DNA of 64,000 bases. Origin: Rhodococcus sp. BP22. GTDB taxonomy: Bacteria > Actinomycetota > Actinomycetes > Mycobacteriales > Mycobacteriaceae. Position numbers and translations under genes: made by a program. Location: contig NZ_JACFTB010000002.1 in the NCBI RefSeq assembly GCF_014281965.1, positions 124,001 through 188,000 on the forward strand. The letters are read 5' to 3'. Of the stretch, positions 20,875 through 28,204 are shown in pieces; the stretch's first letter is position 1; every line of letters begins with the position of its first letter. The notes below the pieces were generated by a model. The model worked only from the letters and a program-made list of their open reading frames with translations, was not told where the DNA came from and made no database searches.

Positions 20875-21171
20875 CTACCGGCGCCGGCCGGTTCCGGGAG
20901 CACCTCCGGAAACAGTTCGAACGCTCGTCGATTGAGTCTCCCGCGGGACGGACGAGATGCGAGCCCTCTGCGATTCAGGCTCTTCGACGGCGACGATGTA
21001 CGGAGCTGCTTCGTCCGACACCGAACGAGCAACCGGTTTGCCGGACATCGGGCACGTCCGAGTCTGCCCAGACGCGGAGTGGGAGTAGGCGAGCCCTGTT
21101 CGCAGATTCACACGTGTCCGTCTGCCGCACGAGACGCAGAACCACACCTCGGCATCTGGATTTTTGATCAT
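20875..21171 (-). CDS. Hypothetical zinc-ribbon-like small protein
   Basis: A 98-residue ORF starting at ATG 21171. It begins with D-A-E-V-W-F-C-V-S-C-G-R-R-T-R and has a third cysteine in T-R-T-C-P-M-S-G, compatible with an incomplete zinc ribbon; the C-terminal third is polar and Arg-rich. It lies in the leftward run of accessory genes between the WXG100 pseudogene and the next zinc-ribbon protein. No strong ribosome site is seen, and overlapping frames are open, so the gene call is tentative. Confidence 0.45.
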   Translation of the reverse strand: MIKNPDAEVWFCVSCGRRTRVNLRTGLAYSHSASGQTRTCPMSGKPVARSVSDEAAPYIVAVEEPESQRARISSVPRETQSTSVRTVSGGAPGTGRRR

Positions 21172-21300
21172 CAGGATCTTTCATACCCGAACGCAACACC
21201 ATGTGCACCGCGAGCAGTCGATCTCGTTCCAGATTCTGAAGCGGTGCACTCTGCGGGGACCGTGCGCTCGTCTCTGCCGTCGCCGACAGCGAGGAGTCTG

Positions 21301-21969
21301 TCACTGCTCGAAAGGGTGGTCTCCACTGCCTGGTGCCTCCGGTTCCGGAGGTCCATTGTGTCCGGGCCCTGAGTCCGAATTACTTTCGGCGCGAAGCATT
21401 GCAGACGATCGCTCGCGGAACACCCACATACCCGCTGCCACCATGATCGCGAGTCCGAACAAGCCCGCTCCAATCTCGCCATCGAACAGGTTCGCAACAC
21501 CGCCGATAGCACCGAATACGACAAGGACCAGGGCCGTGACATACCGACGTTTGCCGCGGGTGACCGGATCAGAGTGTGTGTAGAACGCGTGAATGCGTTT
21601 GAACACCCCTTCCTTTTTTTGACCGCCACCAGCCGGCACGTGCCCTGAAGCACCTGCAGTCGGGTTGACGGTCGAGGGTGGGGGTTGCTGCCAACCGGGC
21701 GAAGGTGTGCCGTACTGGGGTTGCGGGGGCCACTGACCCATCGGATAGACCGGAGTCGCCGAAGTCGGGGGAAGAGAGTCGAGACTGCCGTGCAGACTCA
21801 TCTGATGCCCGCATTGACGGCACTTTTTCTTGGTCGCCATCGCGGCTTCGGAAACACCGATCGTCACAATCGCAGCGGTCTTGCGGCCCGTCTGTCGGCC
21901 GAAGTGCGCGAGATCTGAACTGGTGCAGTTCTTGCAGTCCCTGCATGCGGTGTACACCCTGGTAGGCAT
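21301..21969 (-). CDS. Hypothetical zinc-ribbon membrane protein
   Basis: A 222-residue protein with cysteines C-R-D-C-K-N-C near residue 9 and C-R-Q-C-G-H near 50 that could bind zinc. A Pro/Gln-rich linker follows (about 65-115), then a basic stretch and two hydrophobic helices (about 148-188: Y-V-T-A-L-V-L-V-V-F-G-A-I-G-G and G-A-G-L-F-G-L-A-I-M-V), and a polar Pro/Gly tail. The layout (ribbon, Pro-rich linker, two helices) recurs in small actinobacterial membrane proteins of unknown role. ATG 21969; an internal start at M44 is possible. Confidence 0.65.
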   Translation of the reverse strand: MPTRVYTACRDCKNCTSSDLAHFGRQTGRKTAAIVTIGVSEAAMATKKKCRQCGHQMSLHGSLDSLPPTSATPVYPMGQWPPQPQYGTPSPGWQQPPPSTVNPTAGASGHVPAGGGQKKEGVFKRIHAFYTHSDPVTRGKRRYVTALVLVVFGAIGGVANLFDGEIGAGLFGLAIMVAAGMWVFRERSSAMLRAESNSDSGPGHNGPPEPEAPGSGDHPFEQ

Positions 21970-22166
21970 CGATGCCTCGATTCTTCAGTTCCAGCGGCGC
22001 TCCAGCCGATTTTCGGTTGTGCTGTCACTTTTATCGAGCCCAGGCCCAGAGGTGTTAGCGCGTGTGCGGCCGGCGTCATCCCGCCGACTCCCTCAAACAC
22101 CTCGACACTCGCGCAAATGGCGCGCACCCCACCGTTGCCTCGCACAATCGTGGTTACGGCCGACCC

Positions 22167-22436
22167 TCAAAAGCCGAATGAACCGGTGCGCAGACGGACC
22201 CGTGAGGTGTCCGCCGGAGGTTTTTGAACGACACACCTACCGACGATTACTTCAGTGGCACAGTCGGTCGGAGCGTAGGATCCACCTTCGGTTTCGCCTA
22301 GGCCTTCGACGAGCGGAGCTCCCCATACCTCGCACGCAGGCATGCACAGCAATGCTCTGCCCGCAGAAACATACTGGTCGGTGAGCCTCTCTCTTCTCTC
22401 AGAAGACGGCTGCACGAGTGCAAATGTTGCCCGCAT
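22167..22436 (-). CDS. Possible small hypothetical protein
   Basis: An 89-residue ORF from ATG 22436, preceded by GGAGAAGTGTCA, which is an acceptable ribosome site. It contains four cysteines (L-L-C-M-P-A-C-E-V, D-C-A-T-E, R-C-V-V-Q) but no family I recognise. It lies between DUF4839 and the zinc-ribbon membrane protein on the same strand. Support is only the start context and codon pattern; it may be spurious. Confidence 0.3.
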   Translation of the reverse strand: MRATFALVQPSSERRERLTDQYVSAGRALLCMPACEVWGAPLVEGLGETEGGSYAPTDCATEVIVGRCVVQKPPADTSRVRLRTGSFGF

Positions 22437-22509
22437 TGACACTTCTCCGCCGCGGCGCTCGGGTCCTGTTCTGCGCGCGCAAGACTCTCTGATGTTGGTT
22501 TGAATGGAG

Positions 22510-23271
22510 CTAACGGACGGCAGTGCTAACCGGGTTAAGGAGGAACAGGCACTGCTTATCCACGTAGCGATCGACCTCCGCCGTAACGCCCAGGTTCGTC
22601 CCGACGCCGATCGTGTCCGGTACCGAGCCGACAAAGTGCAGATCGGAAACGGTGTTCTCATCACGGAACTGGAAACTTGGCCCGGGCTGCGAGAATGTTT
22701 CACTGAAGTCGCCCGCGTTGATGAGGATGTCGTATCTGGTTCTCGCGCCCTCGTGGGGTCCCATCGCGACGATGCTGCCAGGGAACGAGATTGTCTGACC
22801 GCGGTGAGCCGCAGCGAACGCTGCGATGTCAGGGGAACAGGTGTCAGTCAATGCGAGCAAGGCCGCGAACTCCGGGTTGTTCTCCGGCGTGAGAACAAAG
22901 TCATCATTAGGCGCCGGTGCTGGGGCCTGCGCAGTTCCTGTCGCTTTAGAGGACGGTTGCTCGCTCGGTTCAGCTGCATCGGTGGTCACAGGGCTCGCGG
23001 ATTCTGCTGGAGCTGTGTTTTTTTCGCCGATCACACCGATGGTGATGATGGTCGCGAGCGCAAGCGTCAACACGCCGCCACCAACGATCCAAAGAAGTCG
23101 GCGAGACCTGGGCGCTGGGCGTCGGAACGTGATTTCCGTCCGGATCTTCCCGGGTGCTTGAGAAACAACCTCCCAGCCTTCGCCTTCCTGCTTCTCTATC
23201 GTCCGCGACTCCATGCCTCGAACCGCGCGGACTGTCTTAGTCTCGTAGGTGATTTCGGTGTCCGTTGTCAT
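22510..23271 (-). CDS. DUF4839-domain membrane-anchored protein
   Basis: A 253-residue protein: N-terminal DUF4177-like strand-helix piece (Y-E-T-K-T-V-R-A-V-R-G-M then E-G-W-E-V-V-S-Q), one membrane helix at about 68-88, an Ala/Pro/Ser-rich linker, and an external domain with R-Y-D-I-L-I-N-A-G-D-F-S-E-T and G-P-S-F-Q-F-R-D-E-N. This combination is the DUF4839 layout found in actinobacteria. Function unknown. ATG 23271; the frame is open further up but without family resemblance. Confidence 0.8.
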   Translation of the reverse strand: MTTDTEITYETKTVRAVRGMESRTIEKQEGEGWEVVSQAPGKIRTEITFRRPAPRSRRLLWIVGGGVLTLALATIITIGVIGEKNTAPAESASPVTTDAAEPSEQPSSKATGTAQAPAPAPNDDFVLTPENNPEFAALLALTDTCSPDIAAFAAAHRGQTISFPGSIVAMGPHEGARTRYDILINAGDFSETFSQPGPSFQFRDENTVSDLHFVGSVPDTIGVGTNLGVTAEVDRYVDKQCLFLLNPVSTAVR

Positions 23272-23821
23272 GCCCGCAGCTCCCAGATTTATGCCGGAAC
23301 GTGACCGGACTCGCGAAGAGCTTACCGACTGATAACGCCGGTGTGAGCCTGGGTACTGAGGACGCGGTGTAACCGTGCCATCGCTGCTAGGTCGCCGTCT
23401 GGAACCCACGAAGTCACGATCGGCGCCCATCGGGGCGTGGCGACACTGGACGCGAAAGTCTCCGTCGGTCTCCGCGTCGTCGGTGTTTTGGACGACTGCG
23501 GGGTCGGTCGCGGTCAGCTGGTCGACTAGCGGGGGCGGCGGTGCTGCGTTCGCTGGCGATGTTCTGCTCTATCTGAGTCCAGGTCTTGATGTGCCGCGAC
23601 ACCGCCGAGGTGTGGAACTCAAGGTGGCGTGCGACGTCGCTCAGTGGCCACTCGGAGTCCGCGAGGTAGAGATCGATACTGGTCCACACGGCTGGCTCGG
23701 CGAGTAGGCCGTTGTCGAGGTTTTCGTCCATCCGGGAAGACTCGATACTGCTGTGGCACCGTGCTGTTCAGACTCAACTCCGTCGACTAAGTCTGCGGCC
23801 TGAGCTGGCACGGTGACTACT
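23272..23821. other. 550-bp accessory gap, no confident gene
   Basis: Between DUF4839 and the integrase remnant. One leftward ORF (23731-23414, 105 residues) begins M-D-E-N-L-D-N-G-L-L and contains an HTH-like stretch L-S-D-V-A-R-H-L-E-F-H-T-S-A-V-S-R-H. That could be a leftover excisionase or phage regulator, but the C-terminal half is Arg-rich nonsense-like sequence and no ribosome site is evident. I regard it as unproven. Confidence 0.4.
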
Positions 23822-23822
23822 G

Positions 23823-24113
23823 GGAGTCAACGTTCTTGCGCTCGCCAGGATGCTCGGGCACACGTCCGCGAAGGTCACCCTAAATACATACGCTGAGCTG
23901 TTCGATACCGACCTTGATGCTGTTGCGGTAGGCATGAACGACGCTTACGGATCAGCAAGCCAAAATTGGTCAGACAGGGACTCGAAGGCCGCGTTACACA
24001 CACAAAAAACTCCCCACCTGCATGAAGCAGGTGGGGAGTTTTGGCGGTGGCGGAGGGATTTGAACCCTCGGACGGGGGTTACCCGTCACGCGCTTTCGAG
24101 GCGCGCTCCTTAG
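23823..24113 (+). pseudogene. Tyrosine recombinase (integrase), C-terminal remnant running into tRNA-Ser
   Basis: In frame from 23823 the sequence reads G-V-N-V-L-A-L-A-R-M-L-G-H-T-S-A-K-V-T-L, the conserved box II of phage-type integrases (L-G-H-T plus the following T-L-x-T-Y, which carries the catalytic Tyr in N-T-Y-A-E-L-F). Everything upstream, including the first catalytic Arg and the arm-binding domain, is absent. After D-L-D-A-V-A the frame runs on through the terminator and the tRNA-Ser gene to a stop at 24113. Location and orientation fit a former element integrated at the tRNA 3' end. Confidence 0.85.
24004..24040 (-). terminator. Rho-independent terminator of tRNA-Ser
   Basis: A perfect 14-bp stem (AACTCCCCACCTGC at 24008-24021 with GCAGGTGGGGAGTT at 24027-24040) with a 5-base loop, followed on the minus strand by a run of six T (24009-24004). 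It begins 4 bp after the tRNA 3' end. A shorter T run on the other side may make it weakly bidirectional. Confidence 0.9.
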
Positions 24114-24132
24114 GCCGCTCGGACACGCCACC
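24045..24132 (-). tRNA. tRNA-Ser(CGA)
   Basis: Type II tRNA of 88 nt. The acceptor arms GGTGGCG and CGCCACC pair perfectly with discriminator G. The anticodon stem CGCGC/GCGCG encloses loop CTCGAAA (anticodon CGA, decoding UCG). A long variable arm (GACGGG...CCCGTC type) precedes the T arm GAGGGTTCAAATCCCTC. CCA is not encoded. It is the likely integration site of the element represented by the integrase remnant. Confidence 0.96.
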
Positions 24133-24191
24133 GCGGAAAACTGTACCGCAGTGACGGCGCGACACTAAATCGCCAGCTCAGCGTTGGTGGA

Positions 24192-24389
24192 TCAGTGTCC
24201 GGTGAGCTTGTCCTTGATGTTGGAGGCTGCGTCCTTGACCTTTTCCGCGCCGTCCTTGACTGCGGAAGAGACCTGGTCGCCCTTGCCCTCGTTCTCGAGG
24301 TCCTTGTTTCCGGTGGCCGAACCGGCAGCTTCCTTTGCCTTGCCGCCCAGATCCTCGGTCTTGTTCGAGATCTTGTCGTCGAGTCCCAT
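24192..24389 (-). CDS. CsbD-family stress protein
   Basis: A 65-residue, highly charged protein with the CsbD pattern: D-K-I-S-N-K-T-E-D-L-G-G-K-A-K-E-A-A-G near the N-terminus and a second Lys/Asp-rich half. Members are abundant general-stress proteins of unknown mechanism. The ATG at 24389 is preceded by a perfect AGGAGG (minus strand, about 8 nt upstream). A SigB/SigF-like promoter lies about 60 bp further up, which fits stress control. Confidence 0.88.
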   Translation of the reverse strand: MGLDDKISNKTEDLGGKAKEAAGSATGNKDLENEGKGDQVSSAVKDGAEKVKDAASNIKDKLTGH

Positions 24390-24450
24390 TAGTGCCTCCT
24401 AGGCAATGGAGTTACTGAGCGCGGGTACCGCGCCCCTTGCATGAAGGGAT

Positions 24451-24475
24451 TATCCCTTGGGTGCGGACGTCAAAC
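24451..24475 (-). promoter_or_regulatory. SigB/SigF-type stress promoter for csbD
   Basis: On the minus strand GTTT (24475-24472) and GGGATA (24456-24451) are separated by 15 bases. This matches the actinobacterial general-stress sigma consensus GTTT-N15-17-GGGTAT with one change. It lies 62 bp upstream of the CsbD start. Assignment by motif only. Confidence 0.5.
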
Positions 24476-24484
24476 ATAGGAATT

Positions 24485-24937
24485 TCATAAGCGTTCGTGG
24501 GCGAAGAAACTACGCAGCGTGAGAGCGCACTCCTCCTCGAGAATCCCACCACGGACTTTCGGTCGGTGTGTGAGCCGCCGGTCTCGAACGACATCCCACA
24601 GCGATCCGACGGCGCCCGTCTTCGGTTCCCACGCCCCGAAGACAACCCTTTCGACACGAGCCAGGACCAGCGCGCCGGCGCACATCGTGCAGGGTTCCAG
24701 GGTCACGGCCAGCGTGCACCCTTCGAGCCGCCACCCGTCGCCGTGCACAGCAGCGGCCGCCCGCAACGCCAGAATCTCGGCATGAGCCGTCGGGTCGCCG
24801 GTGGACTCGCGCGCATTCGCGGCACGTGCAAGTTCGCGTCCATCGGCGTCGAAGATCACTGCGCCGACCGGAACGTCACGGTCGGACGCATCACCCGCAG
24901 CGGCCAGTGCCGCCCGGATCAGATCTTCGTCGATCAC
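24485..24937 (-). CDS. tadA: tRNA-specific adenosine deaminase
   Basis: 150 residues. Converts adenosine-34 of tRNA-Arg(ACG) to inosine. The cytidine-deaminase zinc site is complete: T-A-H-A-E-I-L (His ligand and proton-shuttling Glu) and E-P-C-T-M-C-A-G-A-L (two Cys ligands). Start at ATG 24937, 5 bp after the stop of the upstream gene for the deaminase-associated protein; the two form a conserved actinobacterial pair. Confidence 0.95.
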   Translation of the reverse strand: MIDEDLIRAALAAAGDASDRDVPVGAVIFDADGRELARAANARESTGDPTAHAEILALRAAAAVHGDGWRLEGCTLAVTLEPCTMCAGALVLARVERVVFGAWEPKTGAVGSLWDVVRDRRLTHRPKVRGGILEEECALTLRSFFAHERL

Positions 24938-24942
24938 GCCGA

Positions 24943-25506
24943 CTACCGGTGAAACTTGTCCAGAACGGCTGCGAGTTCGTCGGGGAAGCCGAGTCGCTCT
25001 GCGATCGAACCGAGCTGCTCGTCCGGATAGAGATCGGTTTCTGCCACGATGACGCCCAGGACCGCCTCAGGCAGGCCTAGATCGGCCAGCAACGCAAGAT
25101 TGCCCTCTTCCCAGGGCTCGACGTCATCGAGGTCGTCCGGGTCGATATCTGGGATGTCGACGTTGAGTGCGTCGAGTACCTCGGCGGCGATGTCGTAGTC
25201 GATCGCGGCGGTGGCATCGGAGATCAGCAGATGCGTGCCCGACGGCGCGGGCCGGAGAATGACGAAGAACTCGTCGTCGATGTCGAGTAACCCAAATACG
25301 GCGCCCGAGCTGCGCATCTCCCGTAGTTCGGTCTCCGCCGCCGACAAGGACGTCAGTGCCGACATCGGTAGCGGCGTCACTCTCCACTTGCCGTCTTCCC
25401 GGACGACGGCAACGCCAAAGCCGTCCAGGTCGTCGTAACTGTTGCTATCCGGACCGTCGTCGTTCTTCGCCTTGGCGGAGTTGTTGCTCCCGCGCTGTTC
25501 AGCCAT
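24943..25506 (-). CDS. tRNA adenosine deaminase-associated protein
   Basis: 187 residues, acidic, no membrane segment. It reads G-F-G-V-A-V-V-R-E-D-G-K-W-R-V and further G-L-L-D-I-D-D-E-F-F-V, the pattern of the actinobacterial protein always encoded before tadA. Whether it modulates the deaminase is not established. ATG 25506 (M-A-E-Q-R) was chosen over the longer frame because the sequence before it is poorly coding. Divergent from tyrA with an 83-bp gap. Confidence 0.85.
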   Translation of the reverse strand: MAEQRGSNNSAKAKNDDGPDSNSYDDLDGFGVAVVREDGKWRVTPLPMSALTSLSAAETELREMRSSGAVFGLLDIDDEFFVILRPAPSGTHLLISDATAAIDYDIAAEVLDALNVDIPDIDPDDLDDVEPWEEGNLALLADLGLPEAVLGVIVAETDLYPDEQLGSIAERLGFPDELAAVLDKFHR

Positions 25507-25589
25507 GCGCGCAACGGTAGTCGTGAGGACCACCGAAACTGAAGTCCGCCGTCAAGACGCCGTTTCGAGACATGTGTCAATCTGTTCGG

Positions 25590-26546
25590 GTGACTACTGC
25601 TCCTGTGTGCGTTCTCGGGCTCGGCCTGATCGGTGGATCGGTTCTGCAAGCTGCCGTTCGAGGTGGTCGGATCGCATGGGGATACAACCGGTCCGCTGAC
25701 GCAATCGCCGGCTCTGTCGAGGCAGGCTACGACACCGATACCGATCTGACGGCGGTGCTCACCCGCGCCGCCGAGGCAGGTGCATTGATCGTCATCGCGG
25801 TCCCGATGCCCGCCGTCGATGCAATCCTCGCTGCCATTGCAGAGCATGCGCCGAACAATCCGCTCACCGACGTCGTCAGCGTCAAAGCCGAGGTAGCAGC
25901 GGCGGTGTCACGACGGGGTTTGTCGGATCGGTACGTAGGCGGGCATCCGATGGCCGGCACCGACCAGTCGGGTTGGTCCGCTGCCGATCCGGAACTGTTT
26001 CGCGACGCGGTCTGGGCTGTCGGCGTCGACGACGGCGTCGATCCGCAGGTGTGGCGTGAGGTGGCATCGCTGGCACTCGACTGCGGTTCGGTCGTCGTAC
26101 CCGTCGAAAGCGGCGAGCACGACCGCGCTGTCGCCCGGATCTCACACCTTCCGCATCTCCTGGCCGAGACTCTCGCTCTCGTCGGGGCCTCCGGCAGCCC
26201 GCTGGCGTTGGGTCTGGCAGCAGGTTCGTTTCGTGACGGGACGCGCGTCGCATCGACGGCACCGGCTCTGGTCAGTGCGATGTGCGAGGCGAACTCCGCC
26301 GCCCTCACCGACGCACTCGACGAAGCGCTCGCCGTGCTGACCCGGGCCCGCGCGGAACTGGCGACGGACGGGTCGACGCGCACGCTCGTGACAGCCGGGC
26401 ATCGCGCGCGCACCCTCTACGAAGAGCACGAGCGATTCGACATCACCGGCATCGAACCGGGTGATGATCTGTGGCGCGAAAAATTCGGCTCCGCGGGAAG
26501 AAAAGGCGGCGTGATCCGTCAGATCCGCTCGGCAAGCCCCGGGTAG
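25590..26546 (+). CDS. tyrA: Prephenate dehydrogenase
   Basis: 318 residues from GTG 25590. Oxidatively decarboxylates prephenate (or arogenate) on the way to tyrosine. Rossmann motif G-L-G-L-I-G-G-S at the N-terminus, catalytic His region V-G-G-H-P-M-A-G-T-D, and the helical dimer domain with S-H-L-P-H-L-L-A. No ACT regulatory domain follows, as in many actinobacterial TyrA proteins. The 3' end overlaps the convergent glycolipid-binding gene by 28 bp. Confidence 0.92.
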   Translation: MTTAPVCVLGLGLIGGSVLQAAVRGGRIAWGYNRSADAIAGSVEAGYDTDTDLTAVLTRAAEAGALIVIAVPMPAVDAILAAIAEHAPNNPLTDVVSVKAEVAAAVSRRGLSDRYVGGHPMAGTDQSGWSAADPELFRDAVWAVGVDDGVDPQVWREVASLALDCGSVVVPVESGEHDRAVARISHLPHLLAETLALVGASGSPLALGLAAGSFRDGTRVASTAPALVSAMCEANSAALTDALDEALAVLTRARAELATDGSTRTLVTAGHRARTLYEEHERFDITGIEPGDDLWREKFGSAGRKGGVIRQIRSASPG

Positions 26547-27190
26547 TCGAGTACGAACCCGTCGGAATCGACCTTCAGTGTGGATGTCGAGACCGGTGAA
26601 AGAACGTGGATGCCGTCGGCGCCACTGCTGTAGGTGAGTTCGGCTTGCTGGATGGACAAGTCGAGCAAGTTGACGTAGATCACGGGAACCTGCACGTCGG
26701 AGGCATCGGTATGCAACTCGAGCCGACGGATCGGCAGCGTATTGAAGAACGGGCTGAACACGACGTCGACATCGAGCGCACCGTTGTAGGTGGACCGCTG
26801 ATGGTTGGACGAGTTCTCGATCATCCAGTAGCCCTCGTCGTCGCGACTCACCGAAGCCTGCTTCTCGCCGCCCGCAACGAATGTTCGCAACGAGAGCCTG
26901 CGAGTGATGCCGTTTTCGTCGGTCACCAGGTCGTACGACGCGCTGAATGCGGGATGCTCCGCGCAGGCGCCGCCGATGATCCGGCCGGCTGCCTTGATGC
27001 GATTGCCGTTCAGTTGGACGCGTACCGACTCCATGCGGGGGGCATCGTGTGCACGCCACGTCAGGATGGCAGGGAATGCCTGCGCCGAAGAGCCCCTCGG
27101 GACAGCAGTGTGTTCGGGAGTGGAGCCCGCGGAGGGACCTGTGTTTGCTTGGGGGGAAACGCGTTGTTCACCCGGGGCTGGAGTGCTCAC
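26519..27190 (-). CDS. Putative glycolipid-binding protein (PF06475 type)
   Basis: 223 residues from GTG 27190. After a polar 40-residue lead, the domain begins A-I-L-T-W-R-A-H-D-A-P-R-M-E-S and continues with D-G-I/G-I-T-R-R-L-S-L-R, D-E-G-Y-W and D-V-D-V-V-F-S-P-F-F-N-T-L-P-I-R-R. These match the putative glycolipid-binding domain family, whose ligand and role are unproven. No signal peptide. Family call by motif recall. Confidence 0.75.
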   Translation of the reverse strand: MSTPAPGEQRVSPQANTGPSAGSTPEHTAVPRGSSAQAFPAILTWRAHDAPRMESVRVQLNGNRIKAAGRIIGGACAEHPAFSASYDLVTDENGITRRLSLRTFVAGGEKQASVSRDDEGYWMIENSSNHQRSTYNGALDVDVVFSPFFNTLPIRRLELHTDASDVQVPVIYVNLLDLSIQQAELTYSSGADGIHVLSPVSTSTLKVDSDGFVLDYPGLAERI

Positions 27191-27381
27191 CCGACTACGG
27201 TAAGCGACAGGGACTCCTGTAGAACAAGCGGTGGCGATTTTTCTCCTCCGAGTCCGCCTGATGGACTCCCACTTCACCCGGTTTCAGGCGTCGTAATCCT
27301 ACATTTCGGGCATATTCGTGGTGGTGTCGATTACATCGAACCGGATGTTCGAAACTGCTCACCTTCACTAGGGTTGTCGTC

Positions 27382-27708
27382 GTGACTGCAGGTGACTTCG
27401 ATTTCGCGCACTCCGAGCAGGCCGCGAAAAGTAGACGGGACAAGGCGACGGCTCTCGCACGTTTCGTCTGGGAACGCGGCATCGATGCCGGGGAGCTTCT
27501 CGGGCTGACCGACGCCGCTCGACGCAAGCTCGCCCGAGCAGCCGACATTTCTCCGCCGAGCACGATGGAGACGTGGACCATCGCGGCCGAGTTGGTGGAC
27601 AGCAAGTGCGCGTGGGCGCTCGCGAACCCGAACCATCCCGCGGCCGAGCCGAAGCATGCCGACGAGAAGATCATGTGGGTGAAACCGCCGATCACCCCGT
27701 GGTCCTAG
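27382..27708 (+). CDS. Conserved hypothetical protein
   Basis: 108 residues from GTG 27382, soluble, with a helical N-terminal half (A-R-F-V-W-E-R-G-I-D-A-G-E-L-L-G-L-T) that could be a winged or DNA-binding helix pair, and a His/Pro-containing tail ending P-P-I-T-P-W-S. I do not recognise the family. Codon pattern is normal for the window, so it is probably real. It converges on the MepB-like gene with a 13-bp gap. Confidence 0.65.
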   Translation: MTAGDFDFAHSEQAAKSRRDKATALARFVWERGIDAGELLGLTDAARRKLARAADISPPSTMETWTIAAELVDSKCAWALANPNHPAAEPKHADEKIMWVKPPITPWS

Positions 27709-27721
27709 GTCGGGCCGGAGC

Positions 27722-28153
27722 TCAATACTCCTCGAACGCGGACACCTGAGCACGTTGCGTAGCCGTGGCCTGAGTATTCAGCCCTGTGCACCAACTCGGA
27801 TACACCCGGAACCCCCGCTTGCCCGGCTGCTTCCCTGAAGTGATGACGAGTTCGGCAAGATGCGCGCGGGTGAACCGAAACACGCCGCGTCGGCCCCGTT
27901 GTTCCACGAAGACAAACAGGCCCGCGGCGAGATCGTCATCACCGAACGGCATCGTCGTTCCGTCCGTGTCTCGCTGCCAGAAGGCTACGAAAGCCCCCGG
28001 CTTGGTCGGAGTGTTTCGTGCAGTCCGGATATGCCACGCCTCGTCGCATATCCGGGCAATGCCCGATTCGTAGTCACTGTTGTGCATCCCCGGAGTCACC
28101 GCGGCGGTCAACCCCACCTCGGCTGCATAGGCCTCGAACGCACTGAATTGCAC
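27722..28153 (-). CDS. MepB-family protein
   Basis: 143 residues. Pattern P-G-M-H-N-S-D-Y-E-S-G, then K-P-G-A-F-V-A-F-W-Q-R-D and G-L-F-V-F-V-E-Q-R-G-R-R-G-V-F-R-F and G-K-R-G-F-R-V-Y-P-S-W-C. These match the MepB family first named in the staphylococcal mepRAB locus, where its function was not defined. No transporter of the MepA type is nearby. Start ATG 28153. Confidence 0.8.
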   Translation of the reverse strand: MQFSAFEAYAAEVGLTAAVTPGMHNSDYESGIARICDEAWHIRTARNTPTKPGAFVAFWQRDTDGTTMPFGDDDLAAGLFVFVEQRGRRGVFRFTRAHLAELVITSGKQPGKRGFRVYPSWCTGLNTQATATQRAQVSAFEEY

Positions 28154-28204
28154 GCAGCCAAGCTATCTCACCCATCACTCCATGGACCTGGGGCGCTTCG
28201 CGGA

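Noticed and set aside
23414..23731. Possible HTH protein near the integrase remnant
   Set aside because: Only one HTH-like segment, an Arg-rich tail and no start signal; kept as a note in the gap entry, not as a gene.
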